Assembly (NCBI GenBank): GCA_022539475.1
Contig: VCMS01000325.1
Span: 1 to 28,511 of the forward strand
Length of the DNA stretch: 28,511 nt
Source: Gracilaria domingensis
Taxonomy: Eukaryota > Rhodophyta > Florideophyceae > Gracilariales > Gracilariaceae
Reading direction: 5' to 3'
Shown: positions 11,480 through 21,762 of the stretch, piece after piece
How positions within the stretch are numbered: position 1 is the stretch's first letter
How the letters are laid out: every line of letters begins with the position of its first letter
Position numbers and translations under genes: made by a program
The notes under the pieces: generated by a model
Database searches by the model: none
Seen by the model: only the letters and a program-made list of their open reading frames with translations
What the model was told of the DNA's origin: nothing

Positions 11480-12084
11480 CGTGCAGAGTCTGATATAGCA
11501 CCTGAGTGTCCTGTTGGTTTTGCTATCATGCCCAAGCACCAGTTACGTGAACGATCGCGAACTGGATACAATCGCCAAGTTGTCTCCCAACCAAGGGCTA
11601 TCATAATCATACCTTACCACTCACATAGAACTACCCCTACCAACAAGTCAAAGTTCATAACGGAATGAACTGTGCGTCAGCGAACTGTTGGCCAGAAGAA
11701 GGCCATTTATGATGATCAGCCAAAAGAGATTAGTGCCTGTGAAAACGGGAAGGCCCGAAATAAATGTTCGCTATGCATGGGGGGCGAAGCAGAGGGAAGG
11801 GGAGTGGTGTGGTACCATGATCGATCTTCCGGAGTACCAGTTCCGTATCTTAAGAAGCGAAGACAACACAGACGGAGAGAGATATGGGCGCGGCCTGGTG
11901 GGGGAGGCGTATAGTACGGGAGGTTCGCAGGAAGAGGGTAGATCCGCTGAAGAAATGCGAGTATTCAAATGTTAAAATGCGATAGTGGAAGTTTGAAAGT
12001 GGAGAAAACCTAGAGTACAACTCCAGATCTGCAGTATGGTTTGAATGGAATACTAGGCTTGACTTTCAGAACTCGAAGGCTATT
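11480..12084 (+). repeat. Left arm of a long inverted repeat (about 605 bp)
   Basis: This segment aligns along its whole length with the reverse complement of 15361-15976. Matching blocks include the start (AGAGTCTGAT), a block around 11579-11604, the stretch 11645-11665 around GTCAAAGTTCATAACGGA, 11755-11775 and 12036-12068. Identity is roughly 70% by eye, with many single-base indels. The part at about 11880-11970 is the least conserved and is more G-rich than its partner. The reading frames do not survive in either arm. Together with 15361-15976 it encloses 3.3 kb, like the terminal inverted repeats of a foldback-type or other DNA transposon. Confidence 0.85.
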
Positions 12085-13715
12085 CTGCTAAGAAAATAGT
12101 GGAAGCGTGGCGTAGAGTGCTGAAGAGGGGCGTAAGCGGTCGGGCAGGGTTGCGTGGCGAGTGGCTCGGAGGGCTGAGTACAGTGACGGGTCCATGCGGC
12201 CCTGAACATAAGAGCCAGTCGGTTCCGGAAACGCCACGGTGGAGAGTCCAGCCTAGCCCGAACATGTGTGTGTGAATTGATGCGGAGTACGTTTGGCAGC
12301 GTTCATGCAAAGTGATGAGACACGCACATAAAACACAAGCTCATCGTACACATCGTGTAACGGGCCGCAGCGGCGGCGGAAGAAGGCAGGGCTGAAGCGA
12401 GCTGTAAGAGAGGAGACGAAGCGAAATAGACCACGAACCAAGAGACCGGCAGAAAGTTTCAATATACAGAGCAAGACCAGCGCATGAAAGGGAGGCGAAC
12501 GCACCCGCAATGCACACCGATCCTACAATGCTACATGAGGCGCGTAGTGCCTTTCTTGAAGCTTGTTATGACCGGATGAAAGAAGGAGTTGCTGTGGGAT
12601 GCCGAGACGACAGTTGTGTGTTAGGGAGAACCTTGAACGGGTGCCCTGAGGTAGAGGGTGGCGGAGAAGTTATGGTTTTTGTCAATGGGATGTAGTGGTG
12701 GAGGGTACCCAATGAGCTGAGGCTGTGTTCTTCGAAGATGTTTGGGATGCAGTTTTCAAGACATCGGCAGCGGAAGTGATGGAGGTCTGGAAGAGGGAAG
12801 AGGGAAAGGTGATTGTTAGAATGTTGATGAGCCTTACGTCAGCAGAAGCTTTCGAGTGGTGTGGCGATGGAGGATGATGGTAGTGACCGAGTTATGGATG
12901 TGGCTGTCGGAGTGGCATCAATGTGATATGGAGAGGGGGAGAAGGCGTTACCTGAGCCATGTGGAAGCGGGACTGGGGCGAGTTGGTGATGCGGGCTGAG
13001 TACTGTGCTGCGTCGGATGAGCGTAGGAGAGGCAAGCTGTTCCTGGAGATTAAGGATCGTTGCGTCTGCGACGTGCCTACGTTATCGGACGGGCGGTAGA
13101 GGGGGGGTGGAGAAAAGGGGGTTCGTGTTGTTTGAGGTCTGCCGGCGCTTGTTCGGCGGTAGGGAAGTGGGATCCTCTGATTGAGGTGTTGGGGGTGAGA
13201 AACGGCGTTGGGTCATTCCTGTGCTGCAATCGCTTCTGGATGCTGGCGAGAAGGCGAGGACTGTGTTATGGAATGAGCAGCGGGGAAACCAAACCAGTGT
13301 GCATGTGCTGGGTGAGAGGGTATGAAAGTAGTAAGGAAGTGCTTGCAGAGGGTAGGTCGTGGGATGGGGGCGCGGCGCAGAATCTTGGAGCACCCTGCAG
13401 GAGAGAGATAAAGGTGTGGTTAACGCCACCAACGTCCACCGTGCACGATCGTTAGTACCTGTGCCTGCAGTTCAGTGTGGGAGGATTTCAACTTTTGCTG
13501 AAACACAACTTCAAAATTTTCGCGGGACGGCTGCATTACGCGGCCGGCAGATGATTTGACGTACAGTGTGGGCTGGCGATGTGAGTTCTTCTTCTGTGAG
13601 CTTCAGTGGCGTTGCCTCTCAGATCTGTGCCTGGGATTGTGAAACGTTGGCGAAACAGTTAAGTCGTGGCGTGAAAGTTTGATTGACGGCGAATTATGCG
13701 CGACTGACCAGTTTT

Positions 13716-13805
13716 TTGCGCGGCGGCGGCTTGTGTGCGAGAATGGAGCGCGACAGATTCATGAAGCTGCAGCGTGGCGGAATCTTTGGATTTGGAACCG
13801 GAGTA
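13716..13805 (+). repeat. Diverged direct repeat, copy 1
   Basis: This stretch matches 14197-14285 in the same orientation, about 480 bp downstream. Both contain GCGCGGCGG near the start, GGAGCGCGA in the middle, TTCATG shortly after, then AGCGTG and a CTTGGATT/CTTTGGATTT block near the end. I judge about 70-75% identity with a few indels, which shift any shared reading frame. Confidence 0.7.
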
Positions 13806-14196
13806 GTGTCAGGATTTATGTTGGGATGCGTACTGAATGGGTCAATGTAAGTGAGACTGATGCCTGTTTTGCATGGTGTTGTGCGAAGTCTAACTGCGAA
13901 CGTTACGTGATTTTGCGAGACGCACGGAGAGGATTTGGAAGCAGGTTAGTCACCGCCCGTGGAATGTCTTGGGCGGGGGCCTATGGGGAATGTTGAAGAA
14001 GCTTGTGTTCGACTTTTGATGTGTATTGGCTAACTGGATTAATTGTGTATGCGTATGCGTAGGGCTGTTTGGACAGTTTGATGGCGTGTTGTTCGGGGAT
14101 TATTGGTTGAGGCTGTAGGGGACACATGGTAAGTAGATGGAGTGTTGCAAATTTGAGAATGTTCGAAAGAGCGAAGATGGTAGCAACGGATATGTG

Positions 14197-14285
14197 ACTG
14201 CGCGGCGGGGTCTGTTTGGCGAGAGGAGCGCGATAGGTTCATGGAGTTATAGCGTGCGGGATCTTGGATTGAAGTGGATGGAAGA
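14197..14285 (+). repeat. Diverged direct repeat, copy 2
   Basis: This is the partner of 13716-13805. The spacing indicates a local duplication inside the G-rich interior of the inverted-repeat unit. The indels between the copies mean no common protein is preserved. Confidence 0.7.
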
Positions 14286-14410
14286 AAGGGGCGGGGCCGG
14301 TGGTTTACTTCGTTTGCCTATGTGTAACGGTTTTTGAGTAAGTGATAAGGGAGAAATGGTTACCGATGGGGCTGGGTGGTGTTGGTGTCTAGAGGAATGT
14401 CATGCTTAAT

Positions 14411-14537
14411 AACCTTGGAAACTCTGACGAACAAGAGTTTGGGGTGCATGGAAAAGGAATGAGTACCTCAACGGAGGCCTTCCAGGTAATCATTGCTTTG
14501 CCATTACTCCAAATTCTTGTTCGTCAGAGTTGCGGTT
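14411..14537. repeat. Long imperfect hairpin, 127 nt
   Basis: The left arm 14420-14462 pairs with the right arm 14489-14531. The basal 17 bp are perfect (left arm AACTCTGACGAACAAGA). Beyond that, single mismatches are mostly left G against right T, so they would be G-U pairs in RNA from the plus strand. A 4-bp extension pairs 14411-14414 with 14534-14537 across an asymmetric bulge. The apical loop is about 26 nt. Size and shape fit a small-RNA precursor or a tiny foldback element. An open frame runs through it by chance. Confidence 0.85.
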
Positions 14538-15360
14538 GTGGATGGCAAGGGCACGCGTCGGGTAGTACGAGATGTTTTTTGTTCGAGTTGCTGATAAGGA
14601 ATGCAACTGGTTACTGTTTTATTGTAGTATGCAGGATATTTAGGGTGCCACAGTTGGATTCATGTGTTTCGAGGCTACTTATGTGAATAGAGGTAGGTGC
14701 GACACGATTGACCTGCTCGGTAGAAGATACCTAAGGGTGCATTCGGGAGAAAGTTGACTCGCAAAGATTGGAAAGTACAACAAATTGTGCTCAACGAAGG
14801 AGTATTTGATGAGCTTGTGGTGGTGCGCATGTGGCAGTGCGGTTGGATGGGCAGATGAGCGGTGGCGGTGCGAAATTGTGGCAGTGGAGATGGTTGGCGA
14901 GAGGTTGGGAACGGAAGATGGCGGAAGAATGGTTGAGGTTAAGTGATTCATGTGATGGACGAAGAGACTAGAAGGCAACAGAAAACGAACCAAGGGGATG
15001 TCTACATGTGAGGGCAACGAGAGCATGTTCAGAGTATCTATTCGTGTGATTTCGTGCGTAACTTGTCTTTCCAAATAATACAGGGCTTCTGTTGGTTGAT
15101 GGTCAGAATAGATGTTTTCGGTGTGGGAAGTAGGGTGGAGATGTGACGATGACCGGTTTGGACCTGTTGCATGTGGTTGCTATACCTTGGCATGAACTGG
15201 CAATACTTGCATGCAATAACATTCATTTCTGTTAGGATGGGAACTTCACCGTGCTTTCGGACCGATGGCTCTTTTGGACCATGGACGGTAGTGACTAGTG
15301 AACTAGCAAGAAATGGAAGTTAGTTCTAAGGATGTCTAGCAACGTTCATATTCTGTAGGA

Positions 15361-15976
15361 AATAGCTGTAGTGTGAAAGTCAAGCCTAGTATTCCATTCA
15401 AACCCATGACTGCAGAATTGGAGTTACTCTTAGTTGTTTCTTCCACTTCAAACTGCCACTTAATCGCAATTTGAACATATGAAATGACCTAGCAACACTT
15501 TGTTTTTCTGCGATTTGGCTGTATTGACTAGCATCCGGAAACACAGAACGTGATGCCTCTTCGTGCTGGTGTTGTCTTCGCCTCTTAAGATACGCGAACT
15601 GGTACGTCGCTGCGAGATGCCGATCTATGGTACAACATTTCTTGTGCCCCCCCCATCATAGCGAACATTTACTTCGGGCCTACCCGTTTCACAGCAATAA
15701 TCTCTTTTGGCTGAATCATCATAATGGCCTTCGTTCCTGAACAGTTCCGCTGACCACCATGGTTCATATCCGTTATGAACTTTGACCTTGGTTGGCTAGG
15801 GTAAGTTTTCTTATGTGAGTGTAGAGGTATGATTATGATGAGCCCTTGGGTTGGGAGACAACTTTGCGAGTTTGTACCATGTCGCCGCCAATCGTGTTGC
15901 CCACGTAACCTGGTGCTGGGCATGGATGAGCAAAACCACACAGTACACCACGGTGCTATAATCAGACTCTTGCACG
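15361..15976 (-). repeat. Right arm of the long inverted repeat (about 616 bp)
   Basis: This is the reverse-complement partner of 11480-12084. Read on the minus strand it starts at 15976 with CGTGCAAGAGTCTGAT and ends near 15361. A minus-strand open frame of about 134 codons (15669-16073) covers most of it and runs past its outer edge. In the left arm the same frame is broken by stops and indels, so an ancestral coding role is possible but unproven. Confidence 0.85.
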
Positions 15977-16576
15977 CTCTTAGCCTGTAAAGAAAAAATG
16001 GTGCCCTGGTGAGTGAGATATCCACCAGAAAAGGAAGCATTCGTTTTAAGATTGATTGGAGAGCAGAAATCAAGTTGTTGCCATCAGCAATACGTAGAGT
16101 GTAGAGTTGAAAGTTAGGTTAAGAAATCTTTTCAATAAGCATAAAAGAATGAACACAAAGTCATCGGTTAGGCTTTCAATTATCGAAAAATAGATAGTTT
16201 GCTGTTATTATCAGAACCCAAGTTGCTCTACCAGAGCGAGATGGAACGAGTATGCCTCACCGCTAACAAAATCTCGTTCCCGCAGAATCCATTGCTTCGG
16301 TCTCTCTTATTGTGTGAAGCCAAGGTGTTCGGCTGCTGACACTCGCTACATCAATTTTCAAGCTCTCGTTGCCCATCATTGTTGATTCTTGCTACCTTCG
16401 GATTATACATGCAAAGGTTCTGTCATGTTGTCCAAAGTAAGTTATATTACATCTCAAAGGGCGACGCCAACTAAAGACTGAACAAACACTTAACGTTAAC
16501 CCTGGCCAGAATCATACAATCGTTGAAGAACAGCTCTTGAATGCGTCCAACACACTGCCTGCCGATCCACCACCGC
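15977..16576. other. Spacer without a recognisable gene
   Basis: About 600 bp, slightly A/T-richer than its surroundings, with only short open frames. A minus-strand GGTAGAGC string near 16220-16235 resembles a tRNA D arm, but no acceptor or T arm accompanies it. Confidence 0.5.
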
Positions 16577-16598
16577 TCATACCGTGCGTAACTCCACC

Positions 16599-17107
16599 AT
16601 GCCATATGTCGCGGTCTCACTACGCAACTTTGTTCTCAGAATGGCGGCGTCGTTATCGCTTTGGCATTGCCGTTGTGTGAGCAGCACTATCATTGAGTGG
16701 TTGAAAGTGAATACTCTGAAAGAGATCGGAAAGCTTTTGGCAGGAAAACGTCTGCCGCCGCTCCATACATCTGCGGCGCTCATTGCGTTGCCGAGCTGTT
16801 TGTGAACTTCGCGGTTTGCCTCCGCGGTACGAAACAAGTTGCATCGTTCTCGGTGCTCGCAGCGAAGGAAAAGACAGTGGTGGCGTAAGTGACTGGACGC
16901 GCTGTCGTATGCAGGCTGGAGCAACATATCGCAATGGTGTCAATCAGTTGGCGCTTTGGTTGCCAACCTGTGGCAGGTTTCATCTAACATCACTATGAGG
17001 TGTTTAAGCTGACGCTTGTTTGTCCAAATGCAGCATGCTTCCCCTTTTTGTACACTCTACGCTGCGCGTCGCTTGCTTGTTGCCGCAGTCAGCCGAGCAC
17101 TGTAGTG
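16599..17107 (+). pseudogene. Candidate split or broken gene with one good intron (doubtful)
   Basis: A frame open from an ATG at 16599 to TGA at about 16803 contains a short basic Leu-Lys-Glu-Ile helix segment. This is faintly like a SAP DNA-binding motif, though I would not rely on it. A second frame, open from after the TGA at 16694-16696 to 16884, ends exactly where GTAAGT (16885-16890) would be a splice donor. CTGAC at 17009-17013 and CAG at 17031-17033 supply a branch site and an acceptor. The exon after it stays open in phase for about 24 codons to TAG at about 17107. Joining the first two frames would need a frameshift or another intron, so this may be a decayed gene or chance. Confidence 0.15.
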
Positions 17108-20100
17108 GGTCTGTGGGAGAGTTGTACGAAAGCGCCGTTCTCGAATGCAGATATGTGATTCAATACCACTTTTTCAGTACGGCTGTGTTTTCTATGTTAT
17201 GAGGACTTGCTTGTGGAAGTGAGAAGTTGACAAGCACACAGGTTGCGTTGCCTGGACGCTTCAATGTTACCCAATTGTTGGAAGTTCTACTTCTCGCCGG
17301 GATAGAATCTTCGTCTTCTTCGCGATGATGCTGCTGTGCCGAATACTGCGGAAGAGGACGTTGAGTTCCGTGGTCGAAGACTCGATGCGGGAAATGGCGA
17401 CAGATATCAGACTATCTCGGTGCACGCGTGGTGCGATAAGGCGCCGAAGGTGTAGAGCGTTGCGTGGAGTAACACGCAAGGTTTCCATGCAGAAGAGAGC
17501 ATTCTTTTCTGAGAGAGTGCTGGCGAGTTTTTCCACGATGTAGCCTGTTGGTGCATTCATTATGAAGCTTGCGCGTCGTTTCGGGTGTCCACGGCCTCGA
17601 GAGAAAGGCCATAATGTTCGATCTCCGTTTCGGGAGTAAGATACACTGAAACGCGTGCTTTTCTGCAAAATAGCGGACAGGACGCATATTGAGAAATCCC
17701 ACCCCACGTGATAAGCATGTCTCCGTTACAAATTGCTTGTCTGTTCCCAACGGAAAAAAAAGATTCGGTAGGCCTCAAAAATGGATTCATATCGATAAAG
17801 TAGGAAGGCAAGAGAACCCTGAAATGAAGGAAGAAGGAGTGTTGGGCAAAGGATAGTGAAACTGTTGCGAAAAACTGTGTCTTCGAACTGGAATGAATGT
17901 GTCGTTCATAACCTATTGACAGTAATGTGTTGAGGAGAGAAATGACTGCGTCTTGGGATTCACTGACTAACGCGATTCGGTCACCCAAAGCTGTGTCTCC
18001 AACGTTGTCCTTAACCCACATTTTCCTTCCCAATCCTTCTTTCTCAAAGCCGTGTCCCCGTTCGCTTTGGAGATCAGGGCACTAGCGCTTCGAGTTGGCC
18101 GAACACGAAATCCATCAGAAATGTTGTGAAATCTGTGCAGAGAATACCTTCCAGCCTTTTCGTTAGTGAGGGTCATTGAACCACTGATTTGCTTCTCTTT
18201 GCTTCCGAAGAGAGGAAATTTCGGTCATTGTCCGAGTTGATAGAGCGGGACAAAAGAGAGATATTGACAGCCTAAGGGATATGTCGGACCCGTATTCGCG
18301 TTCGTCCGACTTGTTCTAAGGCTTGAAAAGATTTGACGCGGTTGAATTTGACACAGAGATTTTCAGCTTTACTAACAGATATCTTTTCGCTATTTAGATC
18401 ACGAGTTCTGAAATCTGCGATCGCTGGTGGGCGCTTCAAACGGCTTGTGAAGTGCGAGCGGAAGTGTATAAAATTTCTCTTGTTCCTAATCTTTTTGGCT
18501 CCATTTCAGAAACAGAGCTGGCTTGCGAGAGACGAATTTGTAACTTGTGCTTCTTCGTTTGCTCATTGCGTTTGGCCTTCACTGGACCTGTCCTGCCCGG
18601 GAGTATCTTGCTGGTGTCTCGCAACAAGGCGCTTTTTTCTTTCACCTTTGCTTTGCGGGACGTAAAAGTGCTCATATGTGGAGCAACCGGACGTCCTCTA
18701 ATTTGAGGAGCTCGCCTTACTTCGTAACAGAGGGATGATTCCGTTGTCGAATAAGGCGCACGGCTCATATCACGCTCTAAGTATTTCCATTACGAAAGCA
18801 ACGAATTATACGCATGACCCACCATGCCGTTCTGCTGTTGTCGGATGATGCCGCCTTCTTGCGAGAGGTAACCAATCGCTGTGTTGCTGTCCGCTTCTTT
18901 GTGCGACAAAGTTCAAGAACTGTTTCAATAAATTCGGCAGGGCCTCCGAAGCAGCTCGTGTTGCTGGAAAACGAATCGTGAGCATTGTGGACCATATTCG
19001 TCTGTGACAACGGCAAGCAAGAACGAATGGAGCCTGATAGATGAAGGAACAAAGAATCTTCTCTGCTTCCTCAAACGGTCCAAGACGTCTTCTGGAAACC
19101 AACGAGGAATGTCATCAAAGACTTCATTGTCGTTATGCGTTGGTACACGTGCATGTGCTTCAACGGGAAACAAAAGAAGGCTTATCCAGCACGAAGAGCG
19201 ACTGGTTTCACCAACCGAATGCTTACGTTACGCGCTCAAACGTTTTCGATGTCCGGCAAGCGGAAACGCGAACAAGCCATGAAATTGTTGTCTGACCAAA
19301 CGTCTGCTTGGCCGGCAGTTGCCTAATTCTCCCTGCTGAAAGAGTTTATGCTTCTCCACAGTATAGTTGTTCGGGCTCTTCTTTTGAGCCAAATCTTCCT
19401 CTTCGCTGCAAGTGTTTTCGAGAGGCGACGATGCTCATGGCTCTTTTGCGGAACTACTGGTTTCTGCCAGAAGGCGGTGGTGTTGTGTGTCCATTTTGTT
19501 TTGGGGCATGACACTTTCGGGGTTGGGATTTCTTCGGCCTCCATTGGCTGGATACGGCATGGGATTTTCCAGTTTCTCAAGAGCCCTTCTTTCTGTTGCA
19601 AGTGGTCCTCGATGGTTAGGGTGCTGTCGATATGATCCAAATAGAGTACGCTCCATCATGCATTGACTATGATATTTCACTTCACGCCGCGAGAAGCAAG
19701 AAGAAGCGAAACGTCGCGTTTGGCACGGTGCGCTCTACGAGAAGGCGCCCAAATCGGTGCAGCATCCAACAACAACGAAAGGGACCAGACGCGGAGCAGT
19801 GAACAGCGAAGCCCGGCGATAGGGGTGAGGCGCACGGGAATTTGGAGAGTGCATGCCAGTGTAGGAACTTTGGCTGTGTGCTTGTTTTTTGCACCTTGGA
19901 AGTGGGAACGGCGCCAGCTGCTGATGGCATACTTCTGATTGGCATACGGGACTCGCCCGGTGCCGCCGGTTGAGGCGGGCGCGCGAGAAGCCGAGCAGCG
20001 CGGTCCCCGCTTCAGTCCGCTTCAGCGGTATTCTTTCAAGGCTACGATCTGCCCCCGCGCCACAACACCACACTCACCGACTCTCTCGCACCCCACTGAA

Positions 20101-20189
20101 GGGCGCCCCACCATCGCGTTTGCCGCAAGCGCAGGCACTCAAAACCGAGAGTTTCGCCGACGCCAGACCTCGCGACGCCAGGCGATACT
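17034..20189. other. Balanced stretch with overlapping open frames, no recognisable gene
   Basis: Open frames of 90-157 codons overlap on both strands. The largest are on the minus strand at 17560-18033 (about 157 codons) and 17267-17707 (about 146 codons), in different frames. I recognise no domain with confidence. 19930-20180 is locally GC-rich, possibly a promoter-type region for the frame that follows, but no specific element can be named. Confidence 0.45.
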
Positions 20190-20516
20190 GTGCAATTGCG
20201 CGCTGGACTTCATTCCTGTTACGTATCGGACGTCACTAAAATTGGTATAGCTGCCCCGCTTGCAAGCTGGCTTGTGCTATTCTTGCTGGTTCTGGCTGCT
20301 TCCCTTTGTGTCCCTCTTGCGTGTGTTGTCAGGTATTGCCGTTGGTTCCTCGAAAGGAGTAACGCAGGCCCATGGTGGAATCCGCCGCCTTGCCCATACA
20401 TATGCCCTCTCGCTATCGAATCCTGCTGCGCCTTCATAGCCAATGCGCCTGCTGCACGTCGTGTGAATACGGACGAATTCACGCAAGCAGAAAAGGATGT
20501 ATGCCAAGCGTGCTGA
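20190..20516 (+). CDS. Open frame with one membrane segment, unknown (doubtful)
   Basis: About 108 codons run to TGA at 20514-20516. The reported 5' end is TTG-like, not ATG. Residues about 19-48 form a continuous hydrophobic stretch rich in Ala, Leu and Val, long enough to cross a membrane. A Cys- and Pro-rich part and an acidic C-terminal end follow. No family is recognised. A second hydrophobic frame follows at 20733-21008. The two could be exons of one small membrane protein, but I see no convincing splice pair between them. Confidence 0.13.
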   Translation: MQLRAGLHSCYVSDVTKIGIAAPLASWLVLFLLVLAASLCVPLACVVRYCRWFLERSNAGPWWNPPPCPYICPLAIESCCAFIANAPAARRVNTDEFTQAEKDVCQAC

Positions 20517-20732
20517 CGAAGGCCATCTTGCGATTCTAAAAAGCGCGCCGTTCAAAGACGAAACGAGGAGGAGTTCGTTGTGAACGGTGTCTGATGCAAC
20601 AGCGGCCGGTCTCAAAAAGTCGGCCGACACGCGACGCGTAGTGACGCTCGGCAAGTTTGTGCAACCCTTGGTTGGCGGCACATAATGGTCGCAATCTGTG
20701 CAAAGAATTGCCGCCGATGCTATTCGCGATGA

Positions 20733-21008
20733 TTGCCACATTCGGGAGGGAGTTGTTGGTTCGCTTGGGTCACCTTGCTTGCGGGAAAGAACACACTACG
20801 GTTGATATGCGTCGTAATGCTGCCTATGCTGATTGCTGAGCTTGCGGGTACTGGACAGCCTGAGAAGATGAACTTTGTGGCCGTAGGCTGCTGTGCCTTT
20901 TGGCTCATCTGGTGCTCAAATCAGGCCAACATCGCGACCTTCTACACTTGCAAGCGCTTGTTAAGGGATTGCCTGAATTGCTGGGGCGGCAAACAAACTA
21001 CAGTCTGA
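20733..21008 (+). CDS. Open frame with two hydrophobic segments, unknown (doubtful)
   Basis: About 91 codons to TGA at 21006-21008. Residues about 22-40 and 48-66 are hydrophobic and separated by a short charged loop, which would give a helical hairpin. A Cys-rich end follows. The 5' end is not an ATG, so it would need to be an exon. No family is recognised, and the length is within chance. Confidence 0.12.
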   Translation: MPHSGGSCWFAWVTLLAGKNTLRLICVVMLPMLIAELAGTGQPEKMNFVAVGCCAFWLIWCSNQANIATFYTCKRLLRDCLNCWGGKQTTV

Positions 21009-21101
21009 GCAAGCAGCCAAGTATGGGCTTGAGTGGAGCATTACCGCCATAGCATGTATCTTAATCTGGTCCTTGCGAGCTCGTCTGTGCTCTTGCAGAT
21101 G

Positions 21102-21410
21102 CTAGTTTTGGGCTGGGAGGGTTAGTCCAGAAATTGGCAAGGTCGTCCAGTAAATTTTTGAAAAAGCCTCTCTAAATTTGCATAATATTGATTTCACAAA
21201 TGAATCTCTGCAGGCCAATGGCTGGGTGGCCAGAATCGCTGGTTGACAAGTAAATACTGGTCGGAGATTCCCTAGATCCCACTCGATGCTTGGAGTCTTT
21301 AGTCGCGGGGTACCCGAGAGCGGTGCATTTCGCGAAGTGCTAGGTTCAGTGTCCATTAAGGTGCACATGTGACACTGATAGCGCTGCTCGAAATACCCGT
21401 CTAGCCGCAT
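21102..21410 (-). CDS. Minus-strand open frame from ATG, unknown (doubtful)
   Basis: An ATG at 21410-21408 opens a frame of about 102 codons ending at TAG (21102-21104). The composition is unbiased, with a C-x2-C pair near residues 13-16. No membrane segment or known domain is seen. It lies 43 bp downstream of another ATG-initiated minus-strand frame (21454-21756), so the two could belong to one transcript. Confidence 0.15.
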   Translation of the reverse strand: MRLDGYFEQRYQCHMCTLMDTEPSTSRNAPLSGTPRLKTPSIEWDLGNLRPVFTCQPAILATQPLACRDSFVKSILCKFREAFSKIYWTTLPISGLTLPAQN

Positions 21411-21453
21411 GAATACTAGTGCTAAAAATACCCATTATGAAACTATACCGGTT

Positions 21454-21756
21454 TTATGGCGTACTATTGCTTCCATCGACGGGCTTCGCACCCACTACTC
21501 CCGGCTCTATTACCATGTTACCATTTCCCATGATGGAGGGGTGTGAGTCCGCAATCTGCGGCAGATGCCGCGGAGGGACTGCACCTCCACCATAGTGGCG
21601 TACCCGGTGTAAACAAATGACGCACTCCGAGAGGATAGGGCGCGAGTGGCATGCATCCTTCTCCGTGTCCTCATGTAGGGGAACAGCCCAGAGGCATGGT
21701 TCCCACTTGAGGATGATCGCGCGATGGCATATGGGTGTGAGCTGACTGCTCCGCAT
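21454..21756 (-). CDS. Minus-strand open frame from ATG, unknown (doubtful)
   Basis: An ATG at 21756-21754 opens about 100 codons to TAA at 21454-21456. The middle has a cluster of Cys and His (C-H, C-x2-C-x-H near residues 36-51) that could bind zinc, but the spacing fits no finger class I can name. A splice-donor-like GTAATG lies a few bases upstream on the same strand, at the edge of the duplicated segment 21763-22010. Confidence 0.16.
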   Translation of the reverse strand: MRSSQLTPICHRAIILKWEPCLWAVPLHEDTEKDACHSRPILSECVICLHRVRHYGGGAVPPRHLPQIADSHPSIMGNGNMVIEPGVVGAKPVDGSNSTP

Positions 21757-21762
21757 TCAAAA

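Larger units (their letters stand above)
12085..15360. other. Interior between the inverted arms, G-rich, no recognisable gene
   Basis: The plus strand is strongly G over C; in the line 13081-13140 I count 30 G and 4 C. Open frames reach 131 codons (13060-13455 plus, 14679-15074 minus) and resemble nothing I know. It contains a diverged direct repeat (13716-13805 and 14197-14285) and the long hairpin at 14411-14537. Confidence 0.5.
11480..15976. mobile_element. Decayed inverted-repeat element, about 4.5 kb (inferred)
   Basis: Two inverted arms of about 0.6 kb bound a 3.3-kb interior. This is the layout of a DNA transposon with long terminal inverted repeats, or of two unrelated solo copies of one repeat inserted head to head. 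I find no transposase-like frame in the interior and no convincing target-site duplication just outside the arms (compare bases before 11480 with those after 15976). The arms have diverged by substitutions and indels, so the element is old and probably inactive. Confidence 0.4.

Noticed and set aside
16219..16250. tRNA D-arm-like GGTAGAGC string on the minus strand with a nearby 8-bp inverted repeat
   Set aside because: No acceptor stem, T arm or B box can be placed at tRNA distances.
17560..19173. Minus-strand strings faintly like viral RNA polymerase or reverse transcriptase palm motifs (a Gly-Asp followed by a hydrophobic run near 17,970, and an aromatic/Gln-His string near 18,970)
   Set aside because: The acidic pair expected after the glycine is incomplete. 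The two strings lie about 1 kb apart, too far for these motifs. Making them fit needs several assumed frameshifts. A profile search against RNA virus polymerases would settle it; I do not call it.
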